A DNA stretch of 64,000 nt from Larix kaempferi (lineage: Eukaryota > Streptophyta > Pinopsida > Pinales > Pinaceae): contig BSBM01000825.1 in assembly GCA_027924585.1 (NCBI GenBank), positions 1,468,001 to 1,532,000 of the forward strand. Reading direction: 5' to 3'. Every line of letters starts with the position of its first letter. Positions within the stretch are counted from its first letter, which is position 1. A program made the position numbers and the translations under genes. Shown here piece by piece: positions 11,701 to 24,089 of the stretch. The notes below the pieces were generated by a model, which saw only the letters and a program-made list of their open reading frames with translations, did not search any database and was not told the origin of the DNA.

Positions 11701-13045
11701 TTGGAAGAAGGCGGACTTCTTACTTATAAAAATAGAGTCTATATTCCAAATGCGGCAGATTTGAGGAGGATTGTTATGGATGAAATCCATAAAGCTCCAT
11801 ACTCTGGTCACCCAGGATATCAGAAAAAAATTGCTACAGCAAGAAAATATTATTTCTGGCCAGGCATGAAGAAGGACATCGCTGAATACATTTCTAAGTG
11901 CATGGAATGTCAGCAGGTGAAGAGTGAACACCAACATCCAGCAGGTTTATTGCTCCCAGTGCCAATTCCAGAATGGAAATGGGAAGTAATATCCATGGAC
12001 TTTATTACAGGATTGCCAATGACTGTGAGACAACATGATTCCATCATGGTTGTGGTGGACAAGTTAACAAAGGCAGCACATTTTATACCGGTTAAGTCCA
12101 CACATAAAGCCAATGCCATTGCAAATATTTTAATGAAGAAAATTTTCAGATTACATGGGTTGCCTAAGGCAATAATTTCTAACAGGGATACCAAGTTCAC
12201 TTCCAATTTTTGGAAAGGTCTCTTTGCAGATTTGGGTACACAGCTAAGCTTTAGTACCACATACCATCCTCAAACAAATGGGAAAATAGAAAGAGTAAAT
12301 CGGGTGCTTGAAGACATGCTCCACATGTATGTAATGGACAAACCATCCAAGTGGGAGGATTATCTACACTTGGTAGAATTTTCATATAACAATGGGCAAC
12401 AAGCATCATTGGGAATGAGTCCTTATGAGGCTTTGTACGGCAGAAGATGTAGGACACCAGTAACTTGGGACAATCCAGTGAACAAAATTGTACTTGGGCC
12501 AGAATTGCTTAAGGAAATGGAGCAAGAAGTTGCCAAGATCAGACAGAATTTAAAAGTAGCCCAGGATAGACAAAAAAGCTATGCAGATAAACATAGAGTG
12601 CATAGGGAATTCAATGTTGGGGATCATGTGTATCTTAGAGTGAAATCAAGGAAGAGTTCCTTGAAGCTTGGGAGTTGTGCCAAGCTATCACCTAGATATT
12701 GTGGGCCATTTGAAGTGCTTGAAAGAATAGGGCCAGTTGCATATAGACTTGCATTTCCTACTAGCACTAAAGCTCATAATTTTTTTCATGTCTCTTTGCT
12801 TAAGAAATATGTACATGATCCTAACCATGTGATTAATTGGGATGTGATCCAGGTGGAACCCGAGGGAGAATTCCAAACCGACCCATTGCGCATCCTAGAC
12901 AAGAAGGTAACATTGCTCTGGAAACCGAGCCATCAGACAGGTGAAGGTGCAATGGAAGCACTACGGTCCCGATGAGGCTACATGGGAGCTGGAGGATGCC
13001 ATGAGGGTGGCATATCCATTTTTGTTCAATTTTGATGAGCATTGA
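11701..13045 (+). pseudogene. Element B integrase and chromodomain-like tail
   Basis: Open from 11701 to 12975, then one frameshift near 12913, after which the chromodomain-like end reads to a stop at 13043-13045. The H2C2 region runs HKAPYSGHPGYQ to CMECQ. The catalytic core has the first Asp in SMDFITG and the Glu in NGKIERVNRVLE. The second Asp position reads ISNRDTKF where SDRD-type text is normal, so a catalytic Asp appears to be Asn. The GPY module (SPRYCGPFEVLERIGPVAYRL) follows, then the tail (VQWKHYGPDEATWELEDAM) typical of Tekay/Del chromoviruses. The N change and the frameshift both predict a dead enzyme. Confidence 0.9.
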
Positions 13046-13059
13046 GGACAGTGCTAATG

Positions 13060-13073
13060 TAAGAGGAGGGGAA
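13060..13073 (+). other. Polypurine tract of B
   Basis: AAGAGGAGGGGAA lies immediately before the 3' LTR start. Confidence 0.88.
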
Positions 13074-14704
13074 TGTAATTTCCCCATTTTGACCCCCTTC
13101 GCATTTAAATTGTAAATGATGTAAATATTGTAATTTAATCATGGTGAGGAGGTCAAGGCCAAGGCCCCACCATTGATTTAGCGTTTTATGTATCGACAAT
13201 TAAAGGAATAGATGCATGTGGTTCTTATGCTAGACAGGCACAATGTAAATAAGACATCATGTAAATACGAATTTTAATGAAAATACCCACAACTAAGCTA
13301 TGCAATGCAACAAAGAGATGGGGCATGATTCTACAAGGAATAGGGAGGGAAATTATTCAAACCCTTGAGCCAATGGTGTTAATCCATGTGTCAATGAGAA
13401 AACACATAGACCACCAACTATCCATTTTGGGTTATGGACCCAATCATTTAATTCTTCCAGAAATTGGTTGAGGTAGTTAATGCCTTGGGAATGAAGAGGT
13501 ATGGAAGCCAATTTCATGCATGGGAAAGCCATCAACCTGAGAATTCGTATCTTTGCTTCTTGGGCAATAAAACACCCACAAAATGGTGCCCAAAGCCATT
13601 CTAAACCCATAGTCTTTCCTCTCTCACGCAGTCGGTACTACTGGGTCTTTCCCCATCACATTTTTCACCATTTTTCCTCCATTTTCCATGCCTGGGAGCT
13701 CGTTTTTGCATTGTACAGCAGCTGGGAGAGAAGGGACACGATTTGGGACTGTTATGGAGGTCGTTTGTGCCCCAGAATGTCCATGGACATTTTTCTGAAA
13801 AATGGATTTGGCTTCCCAGGGTTGTTCCCCATCTTCCAGTTTCATTTTTTGGGTTTCCCACGTTTTTCTGAAGCTAATGAAAACCCCATCTTTGGGCATC
13901 TCACTGTAAAAACGTGTTATCATGCCCAATAAGTTTGGTTCTGCTATTATGTGCATCCCGGTTTTGATTTGAACCTGTGAGCAAGAAACTTGGACTGGTA
14001 GTGGATAGAATTGGCTTGATAAACCTAGTGGAGGGAGTAACCTCTCAAGAAGATCAAAATGGCTTTGGCTACTTTTCTATGCACACCCTGAGAGCACTAG
14101 AAAGGATGGTATGGCTTGAGGGACTGTGTGGCAGTGAAGAGAATACTTCCTTGTGTTGGGTGTGTAGGCATTGTGAGTGCCAAGCTGAATAGATCTGGGA
14201 GGGGTATCCATAGCTCTGTGGTTGAGCTCACTAGCTTAGCAATTCTTCCTTTCCACCTCCTAGCAGCCTGAGAAACCCAACTGCTGATTGGCTTGGCTGA
14301 ATTTTGGTGTATGTTTGGCTATGTGTGAGTCTGTTGTTCCCTGATTCCTTGTAGAGGTCATGCCCAGCTCGGGGGGTGGCAGTGTGTTGAGATATTGATG
14401 ATCACAACTGGCCTATGGTTGGGTGGAACGTTGCAGTTGCATAGCCAGTTGCTTGGGACTACTTTGTTATAAGATAAGAATTCTCTTTTATAAATTCTGA
14501 AATGTCTTTATTTAATGGCTGTCACAGAAATGTTGAATGTATGATAGATATTAAACATGATTTTTAATTCCGTTGTGTTTCTATAACATGCACATGTATA
14601 TGTCTTTTTATCAATGAGTTTTACTTAATGGATATGGGGCTAGATGCCCAGTTTTAGCATCACGTCCTCTCTATCATGCTGGTATGATAGGAGGGGACAT
14701 TACA
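13074..14704 (+). repeat. Element B 3' LTR
   Basis: 1631 bases, TGTAATTTCC to GGGGACATTACA, the pair of 5341-6970. It is followed directly by TTTTA and the resumed minus-strand coding sequence of A. Confidence 0.95.
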
Positions 14705-15541
14705 TTTTAACTCATTTAACTCCAGAATATTCATCTTGTAGGGAGCCTTTGAGTTTGGTACCGCACCTGGTCCTAACTCAATGATGAAATCAAGTTCCCT
14801 TTTCGGAGGTAATCCTGGAATTTCTTCCGGAAATACGTCAGAAAATTCCCTAAGGATGGGAATATCCTCCAGTTTTAACTTGTCTTCTTTAGATGAACAT
14901 TCGTCATTAATAACATTAACAGCAAACATATTACAGCCCTTTCTGGCAGCTCTCTTAACTTGTAACGCAGAAATTTGTCTTACCAAAATATTCCTATGAA
15001 TTCCTATTACTATTTCCGTTTTACCTTCATTATTCAGACAAGTAAATGATTTCTCATAACAATTTAGCACTACTCTATGCTGTTCAAGCCAATCCATTCC
15101 AATCAACAAATCATATGACCCTAAGGGTAAAACATTTAGATTAACTTGGGTTTTCAGCTGATTCAAAACTTTATCACAATTTCTAACAAAGTCTGTAACC
15201 TTTCTTTTAGTGCCTGTTGCTAGCTGAACTAACCAAGAATTATCAAACTTTTCTATTCTTAACTTGCAATTTTTTACTAATTCAGGTGAAATGTAACTCA
15301 AACTTGCACCTGGATCTATCAAAACAGAAATAGATTGGTTTTGTAGCATACCTTCAATTTCGACCATGGACGTTTGATGGTCTGCTTGCCGATTTTCCAG
15401 CGCTGCATTTATCCTTGGCATTTCTCTTGCCACATCACCTGATGTTGGCTCCACTTGTATGCTATGGATGTTGTTGACTGTCCTTTTGTTGTGTGGGCAA
15501 TCTGCTTTCTTATGTGGTCCACCGCAATCAAAACACTTCAA
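14705..15541 (-). pseudogene. Element A zinc knuckle, protease and start of RT
   Basis: Minus-strand frame open from 15541 down into the B insertion. A zinc knuckle (CFDCGGPHKKADC, CX2CX3HX4C) comes first, then the aspartic protease (SVLIDPGASLSYISPE and [13 protein letters not shown]). The pre-RT linker follows ([20 protein letters not shown]) and the start of the RT (APYKMNILELNELK). The coding sequence continues at 5340 after B. No stop falls inside this part. It is the same frame as the gag above it, broken only by a TAA at 15719-15721. Confidence 0.9.
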
Positions 15542-16699
15542 AGGTCCTTTCTGTTCAGCATACCTGGTGTTGTTATTGTTATTAGGTGCATTTCTTGCAG
15601 CAGTAAAATTCTGTGGTGTATTATTTCTATAGTTATTATTACTTGGAAAATTTCTGTTATTAAAATTTTTCTTAAAACTTCCAAAATTATGATTAAAGCT
15701 CTTCTTTTTATGCTCAAATTAATTAGACTTATTACTTTTCCAGCCAGCTGTTCCTTCTCTTTTTCTATTTTGGTCAAAATAGAAATTGGATTTCCTCATA
15801 GCCTCTTCTAGAGTGGAAGGGTTATCACACTCAATCCTGTCTTTTATGTTAAAAGGTAGACAACTTAGAAACCTTTTCACCTTAGGCTTCTCTTCGACCA
15901 TGTAAGGTACATACCTCAGCAAGCTAAGAAACTTGCTGCACAACTCCTTCATGTTCATAGTACCCAATTTTAGATCATAAAACTCTTTTGATTTATCTTC
16001 ATAGTATTGTTCTGACAAGAACTTTTTCTTAAATAGATTTTTAAACATATTCCAAGTTAAGTCCATTTCCTTTATGCTCTTAATTCTTTTAAGGTCCTGC
16101 CACCAGATATCTTCCTTTCCTATCAGATTGTAAATATCCATCTTGGCTTTTAACTGAGAAGAGTAATCGTAAATATTAAAGTACTTCTTCATTCCAGACA
16201 GCCATGCTTCAGCTGTCTCACCCTTTTCAGTTTCGCCATTGAATGTTGGTGGCTTAATATTTTTAAACTCTCCAGTAATTTGTTCATGATGCTTATACTT
16301 CCTCTTCTTGGAACAGCAATCATTGTCACTGCTGTCATAGTCAGATTTATCATTACTTCGATTAGATTCAAATGAAGAGTAACTAATATTTTTACCATTT
16401 TTAACCTTCATACTCTCATGTTGGTGAGACATTGTACCAGAATCAGAATTCTCTTCTAATTTCCTTCCTCTTTCCTCATGATGGTATTTATCCAATAGTA
16501 TTTGATTTAACTTTTCCTGTGCTTTCATAATGCATTCATTTTCTTCCTTAATTGTTCTTATCTCAGATTTTAAATCTTTTACAGTACGAAGAAGTTCTAA
16601 AGATTGGTTATTTAATTCAACATATATTCCTTCATTATTATTGTTATTATGCTCATTACGAGGAGATCTGTCCTCTGTTGATTCCTCCAATATGTCCAT
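15542..16699 (-). CDS. Element A gag
   Basis: ATG at 16699 on the minus strand, 326 codons to TAA at 15719-15721, after which the same frame continues without a shift to the zinc knuckle. The N-terminal 120 residues are acidic and coiled-coil-like (SLELLRTVKDLKSEIRTIKE). The capsid-like domain spans about 145-310 (PPTFNGETEKGETAEAWLSG, WWQDLKRIKSIKEMD, FLSCLPFNIKDRIEC). It would form the particle and bind element RNA. Only one stop interrupts 660 codons of gag-protease, which is notable for the oldest element of the stack. Confidence 0.9.
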
Positions 16700-16831
16700 A
16701 CCTGCAAATTAATGTCAAATTGTTCTGTACAAAAATAAAATGAAAAATAAAAGTTAGTAATAATAACTTTCTGTTTTTTTTTTTGTTTTTTTTTTTGCAC
16801 GCGCGCATGAGCCTATTTCAGGCCCAGAGTT

Positions 16832-16852
16832 TGAACTCGCACTCTGATACCA
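16832..16852 (-). other. Primer binding site of A (initiator tRNA-Met type)
   Basis: On the minus strand TGGTATCAGAGTGCGAGTTC begins two bases from the LTR end at 16855. Only the first 11-12 bases fit initiator tRNA-Met. Between it and the gag start lie about 130 bases that include a T-rich run (16771-16797). Confidence 0.85.
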
Positions 16853-16854
16853 CA

Positions 16855-19678
16855 TGTAACATCCCGAAATTTACAAAAATTTAAAAAAAAAATAGATATA
16901 GCTTTTAATATTAAATCTAACTGTGCGGAATAACATAAGTGTCTAAATATTGACTTGTTGTACTAAATGTTGTTTGTTAGTCGTAAGTGAAATGTTGTGA
17001 CTACATGCTTAACCATTTCACTTTGATGTTTAGACTTACTCGACTGTAATTTTTAGAGTCTTTTGTTTTTCTGTTCTAAGATATAAATTTATATGCGTTA
17101 ACTATTGTTTCTTCTTGTTGATGATGAAGGGGTCCTACGGATGCACCGAGGCTTACTTAGCATTCGTGCTAAAGCATTTGAATCGTCCTTTTCGTAGATT
17201 TACAGGTATTGTGTTTACGACATATCACCAAAGAGTTCTTCACAGTTTCAGTGATTCTCAAGTCTTAATTATTTAAGAGACATAATGTCATAAGTGCAAA
17301 CAGTGAGATCTTCAATTAGGCTAGTTTTACCAAACATAAGTATAACCGCTGTAATGTTCAGAAAACCCTGTACTAACTTGTATTGTTTTGTTCGAACATT
17401 GAATGGGGTTCGTAAACCTAATTTAACCTTATGGGTAATGTTGTCTTGAGTATCTATTTGATGCAACGTAGGAGAATTAAACCATGCAATAATCAATATG
17501 CCATTCTTTTAATATATTCTACAACCTAGGAATTATATGCATGTTTTGATTAAATGCTATTCTAGGAAATATTGAAATATCATATCATAGTTATTGGTTA
17601 ACTTATGAATTATGACAATTCATAATCAAATGTAAACCTATGAACTATATGCAATCTCTTATTGATTTTTATACTATATGAAATATGCATATGCAAAACT
17701 CTATACAAGGTTCTATGAACAATAACTATATGGTGATGTGTGTGCGCATCTATGTGCCCTTATAAAACATGGCGATTCCTAGCAATACGTCCAACACCAC
17801 CTTGACTTACCACAAGGTGTTGATACAAATTCGTATGATACATATTATCAATAATTCGATGCATTTGTGAGAAATGTGTAATGTTAACACTATTGATGTA
17901 TGTGCTGGCGAGCACTTGATTTCCTTTTGCATTTAATATTTCCAACTGCCGAGACAGTGGAATATCTTCGTGGACCTCTTCGTGGCACTAGGCACGTGAT
18001 AGAGAGGTGGTGGTTCGAATGCTATGACGAGTTGTAAGTGATCTAGTTTGAGCTTGATCTAGCTGTCCTCCTTGGTGGCTATGGTAATGATAAGTCAATT
18101 TATGTGGTTGATGCTTGGTTTTACGTGACAAATCTCTTGTGATCTTCACCGTCGATCTAGCGAGGGTTTTGGGATTTGGGTCCTAACCCTAACTCCACTA
18201 TGCTCACGGAGTTATTGTTTTCCTTGACATTCGGCGTTGTGGCTCTAAGGAGAGGCCGACAGGCCGAGAACCTTCAGGGTTTTGATAACTGTATTTTGTG
18301 GAGTGCCCACGGTTTGAATCCGTGACATGTTAGTAGTTTAAGAGCCGAGACATTGAAGCATTTTAGAGTAGCAGTTTTGTAATGTCAGTTCCAGGGTTTG
18401 TCATAAATTCTTAGTGGTGGTTGGTTCGACATTCATCTTTCCATGCCTGTTCAAAGGTGGTTTTCCAGAGTTGTTTTCATACTTCTTTGTATTCGATGGT
18501 GGAGAATGGTTCCAGTAGGCACAGTCTTGGAATTTAGCTATGGTGCAATTCTTTTGAAGGTAATGGATCTCGATTCGAAAACCTTATATCTCCATTCTAT
18601 TTTGAGAGTTTAGTTACATCTATATTGTATTCAAAAATCTTCGTAAAACTTGTTTTGACCACTACTATATTTTGAATGGTAGGTATCTTCATCGATTGCT
18701 TCTTAGTTCAAGTGTTTGGTAGTTGGAAACTGCTAAAAGACCGGTAAGCTTCGATGGTTACTCGTTACTCCAGTTAGATGGCTATTGGGTCCTTACTTTG
18801 TTCTTTGCCGAGATTATGTGTTTGCTTGGGCTCCGAGGGTGATCTTCATCGAAATACTTGTGAGCTTGTTTTTGACAGTTTGGGGAGGATGAAACCCTCA
18901 ACCCATTCGTCGTTGTTTTCACTAGTGTTTGTTTTCTATTGTAAAATCCATAAGGAATTACTTAGGAAGGGTTTCACCCTGCTACTGCTCTCAGTAATAG
19001 AAGAATTTATGTTTCATTCAATCATGTGTTCGTAAATGATGATACTGTGAATTTTATGAGTAAGGGGCGAAACTTAATGTTTGCAATCTACTGTGTAAAT
19101 GAAAATATGATAACTTGTTTTCCCACTTAATCGAGTTTGTTTTTGTGTTGGGAGATGGGCTCTGGTTTGTATGCATTTGATGTTTTAAATCATTCTGCCA
19201 CTATGTATTTTAAGTAAAGCTTCGATGGCTTAGGGTTTGGAGCTCTATTAAAATGATTTAAAACCTTAAGTGGGTTCTCGAAACTGTTCAACTGTTATGT
19301 CATTTTAAAGTTTAGTTTCGTAGGGTCGATATCTACCACAACTAATCGTAGGGTTTATTCTTTACTAGTTTTAAATTAAAAAGTGATGATGTAGGATCAT
19401 GATAGTGTTGAGATGGTTCTTACTTCCAGTTCTAAGAAATGTAATTGGTACTAGTTTTGTGCCTAAGTGTATGAAATCATGGGCTTCTCTTTGCTATTCT
19501 TTTGTGTTGGTTTTTGTGAAGGCCGTGACCATAATGTAATATTCTACTTTCAGTTAGGAAATGAATCGTGATAATTTCTTGTTCTAATGGAAAACTTAAC
19601 CAAACTCTTAAGGATAATGAATCTAGGGTTTGATAAGTGAAGGGAACGAACCTGTCATAAATCATAGGTTTGTAAATG
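16855..19678 (-). repeat. Element A right (5') LTR, first segment
   Basis: Begins on the plus strand TGTAACATCCCGAAATTT and runs 2.8 kb until the C insertion. The last five bases, AAATG, are the left copy of C's target duplication. The LTR resumes at 47814. The module at about 17135-17195 is also recognisable in C's LTR (about 19965-20030). No gene is seen in this stretch. Confidence 0.9.
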
Positions 19679-22600
19679 TGTAACATCCCGAAATTTCATA
19701 AAAATTTAAAAAAGTTTATAACAGCATTAATTATGATAATAATAATTGCGGAAATAGTAAATTGAGATTGCAATAGCATTAATTGTACAGTTGTTAGTAC
19801 TAAACATGATTTAATTTATGTTTTAGCAGAAAATTGATAATGACAGTTTAACATATAATTAGTAAACATGATTATGATAACAAATGTACTAAACGATCGG
19901 TAATTTGATGAGACACTGTTTTCTTTTGCATAGATACTGACAGTTTGACCTTTCATGAAAAGGGTGTCCTATGAGGTACCCTGTAGCTTACTTAGTTGCA
20001 ACGCTAAAGCATATTGAATGTCCTATGTGCAGACGACAGGTAAGAGTTTTCATGGCTGTGTAGAAACAAGGCCCGTGTATAGTTCAATTTCAAAGTCGTA
20101 ATTAATTGAAATGTTAGAAATATGTTATGATTCACCAAAAGTGTTCAGGTATGGATTTTATAGTTTTAAAATACTGTTTCCGAAGTTCTCTTACAACTTC
20201 ACACTTATTAAACCGAGTCATCTATATTCGGCATTAAACTGATAGTTTTGTTGTTATAAGATCTTGTCGTTGTTATAGCTGGCTTCGTCGTCGTCATCTT
20301 AAGATAGTTGTTTATCTTCACATTATTGTTGTAATGAAAGTATCACAAAAATCATTAAATGCCTAAGTGATAGAATATATTTGACTTCTAGTTAGTTCAT
20401 AAAAAAAATTAAATATCCACGGATTTAATGGATGTCTACTATGCAAACTATTTGAAAATGCAATAATAGAATTCATATGAATGCGAACAAATGTTGGCAT
20501 GATAATGTTAAAGTCTCTCATGTAAGGTCTGCACTATACGTAAATCTTTGAGCTAGATATGATAATTGTAAACTTCTAAGGGCATATATAAAGTATTATT
20601 GCCTAAAAGTGCCCTATGTCAATCTTTATGACCAAGGTTGTATTAATACTATTCCATAAAAAAAAAGAATTAAAAACTATAACACTTACCCTTAATAATA
20701 AACCAACTTTGAAAAGTGGTCCTATCTAACTTCACGATTCTATAATATAACCTATCTTGGAACTATGTAAACGTTGGTTGGTATAACACTATGCTGAACT
20801 TCGTGGAATATAATTTAGAGTCTATACAAACTTAGGATTCGACCTAGCATAACATGAATGTTATATTATGTCGTGTAGTAGGGTTGTGATTATAACGTTG
20901 GGGATAGAACACTAACATGCATTGAATGTTAGCAGGTTGACGGGTGCTGGCTCATTAATGTGAAGTGAACGTTGGGCTACCAAGAGATTGTCCTTCGATC
21001 CTGCATTGAAGTCTTGACATGAAAACTCAGAGTGACGAGGATTGTTGTCATTCCACGTATATGAATTCACTGTAACGATGAACACCGATACCACAGTGTG
21101 ATGACTGTAAGTAGATATCCTTCCGATCTGGATGTTATAACAACCCATCGTGGTCCATCGTGGCACATCCATGCATGTGAAGATGATAGTGCATTAAATG
21201 CAAGGGTCGTTCGACCGAATGTAACCTCGTTGGCACATCTGCGAACATTGATTAAGATGAGTTTGGGCCGTTCGATTGTAACCCTAGCTGCTGTCATTGA
21301 GTTGGTTTATGAATTGAAAAAAAATGGTTTATTATTCCCATCGTTTTCGGTCTGTGGCCGACAGGCTGCCGAAATTTTTTTTAGAAAATTTTTATGAGGT
21401 TCGACCTCGAGACCTCTGGTTTGGAGAGGTTATAGGTCCCTTATGTTTGCAATGGCGTCGTTTTAATAGACTGTGTATCTAGTTTATAGTGTCATCGGTT
21501 GATAGTTTCTGGAACTTGACGTTTTATTTAGAGTCAAAGATATGCCCTGTGTAAATGGACCGAGGGTTTCCTAACTCATCTTCGGCATGGAAAATCATCG
21601 TTTTAACTGGGAAAGTGGAATGCTTTGGTAGTTTGCATCAAGGTAATAATCCTGTAAATATTAGTGTATTCCTTTGCTATAATTCGTTTCTTGGTTTGAG
21701 AAGTAACAGTTATCTAAGCCGCACCTTGTTTTGTCAGTTTTGTAGGTTGTGAAGAAGAGATACGAGAAAGGGTTTTGCAGTGTTGGCAAGCTTCCATTCG
21801 GGTAAGCTCCGGGTCTTTCCAAAAACCCTTGTAGGTGCTCTGTGACTGTGGTTGATGAATATTCAAGGGTTGTGTACCTGGTCCTGCCATAACTCATCGT
21901 GGTTATTATTTGTTGAACTTCAATCAAAAGATGTCTATTCCAAGCTATGACTCTCATTTTAATTATATGGAACTTGGTTTCACACTTTGATACTTATCTT
22001 TGTTGATTCTGAGCAATGTAAAAACTCGTTATTCTGAAGTTTAAGAACGCGTTCCAAATGTTTGGATTTTGGAAAACCATATATGATTTGTTTTTAGAAA
22101 CATGTTGTAACTTTCAATTCCAAGCATAACGACTTCATTTTCTGGTAGGTGGATCTTTGTAAATGTTGTTAAGAAGAACTCAGGGTCACGACCTGTTTAT
22201 CTTTATATTATGAATATATGAAATGGATCCAAGGCTCGTTTACTGTAGATATTAACTTTCTTTTTGGAAACTGAACGCGATGTGTGCTAATTGACTTCTC
22301 TGGTAAATCTGTAGGTGGATATCGTGTTTTCTAATCTATAATGGGGTTTGTGGAAACTTGTTTTAGATAACAACTCTGTTATATAACTTGTTTGAATGGC
22401 GTTTAAATTGTTGGTAATGGAAACGAATGGCCATACCCTAAATCGTGTTCTATTTAATTATATACTAAATTTTCGAAAAGAAATTTCAAAGAAACTTTGT
22501 TTTGATCTGAAACCTGTGTAGATTGTAATGGTTTCTACTTGTAAAATGATAAAATGGAAATCAAAGACCCAATCTTAGGGTTTGATAGAAACCAAGTTTT

Positions 22601-24049
22601 ATTTTGAAATAATAAAAACAATTCATAATATGTATGGTTTATAATATAGAGGAATGAGATGGAAGGCATCGAAACATGGTTAATATGTTTCAATAAAGCT
22701 GGATAATAATCTTGGAAATAATTACAATGGAATATGAAATCAAGGTGTATTTGTGCAATGTGAAAAACAGTGTAATGACTATTATGTACAGTCTTGATAT
22801 GATGATCACATTTATTTGTTTGTGGCTATGTTTTTATAATGCAAACATAATATGACATGTATAGAAGTATAATTTCTATCTATTTCTATATGCATAGTGA
22901 TGATAAGAATAATGTAATGCAACTGTACAGAAATTATGCATTGTTTGTTTTTCAAATAACTCTCAAAACATTTATAATATATACATAGATATTATACAAA
23001 ACTTTCTACTATTATTTAACTATAGGAGAGAAATCTGATAAATATATAAATTACTATCTATCTATCGAATTCAAAATGGCACTTTGCCTATCTTATAATC
23101 TATTCTCAATTTGCGTATCTATACTAGAGTATGATGCTCAAAAACAACATGTGGAAAAATATAGATATTGATTTATCAATTCCAATTCATCATTAAACTT
23201 TTAACATTCAAACTTTAAACAGATCTAGAATTAAATTCTCTTTCGAAACAGGAAACTAGAAGTTACTATCTAAACAGAACAGAATTACTAACTGAGAGTG
23301 AGTAGAAAAGTTGTAGAACCTGGTAAATCTGTAGGGCAACAAACAACCCAAGAAGACTATTCAACCCAACCAATTCCTGAAAACAGTCAAGTACTGTCTT
23401 AGGACCCCCGAGCCTGTTCACTGAACCACCAGGAGGAAGAAACTCAGGAAATAGGACTTCTTCCTGCAATAGCAAATAAATTTTGAATCTTCAATAGCTA
23501 GCAGTCCAATAGACCTGCACCAGCATCTCTAGTTCTTCTCAGCAATATGTAGACTTAAGATTGCACTCACCACTAGCCTCCCTATTCGAATCTCTCAATG
23601 ATCACCTGATACACATGAGGAAAATATTCTGTAGAAATATTGATTAAGAGCTGCCTACTCAATTCGAATTACCTGATGTAGGTTGCCTACGCCTTTTCAG
23701 TTGTTACTGGGTCATTAAATGAGCTGCCTGCCCACTCCCACCACCTGGTGGATAATGCCACTATTTTATGGGTTGTTGTCCCATAACCAACAGCTAGTGG
23801 TGAAGTGAATTTGCTGCCATCTATCCCATACCTTCCAACAGCTTCCATTCCTCCTAGTGGGTTAGTGAACACTCATTTAACAGTCCCCTTGGGTGTTTGT
23901 CTCCTAATTAATTTATTTAAATAATAATATTCAGTAATTACATTCATCCATGATCAAAATTGATCATAATTATAAAACCTCGTAATTAAATTTAACATAA
24001 AGTATTTTGCAAATAAAATAATAATTCTCAGAAATTTGGGTAGGTGACA
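19679..24049 (-). repeat. Element C left (3') LTR
   Basis: 4371 bases, complete, from TGTAACATCCCG to GGGTAGGTGACA on the plus strand. Several short open frames on both strands recur in the other LTR copy. The best sense-strand one (21957-21661, 98 codons) differs from its partner (45730-45434) at about 16 residues, so it is not conserved as protein. I see no gene in it. Confidence 0.94.
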
Positions 24050-24065
24050 TACACCCCCCCTTAAG
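24050..24065 (-). other. Polypurine tract of C
   Basis: On the minus strand CTTAAGGGGGGGTGTA directly precedes the 3' LTR start TGTCACC. Confidence 0.85.
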
Positions 24066-24089
24066 TCTCAACATCATCCTCGATGTTGG

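Larger units (their letters stand above)
5341..14704 (+). mobile_element. Element B: complete Tekay/Del-like Gypsy inserted in A
   Basis: A 9364-base LTR retrotransposon with paired LTRs (5341-6970 and 13074-14704), PBS, long leader, gag-pol and PPT. The LTRs begin TGTAATGTCCCC and end in GGACATTACA, an imperfect inverted repeat. It lies within A's RT gene, on the opposite strand. The flanks are ATTTA on the left and TTTTA on the right. The uninterrupted A frame implies that the target was TTTTA, so the left copy lost one T. By eye, about 18 differences occur in the first 540 LTR bases. Coding frames carry three stops and one frameshift, so it is no longer autonomous. Confidence 0.95.

Noticed and set aside
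20912-21957. Frames in C's LTR that recur at 44618-45730
   Set aside because: The best pair differs at about 16 of 98 residues, as expected for unselected sequence.
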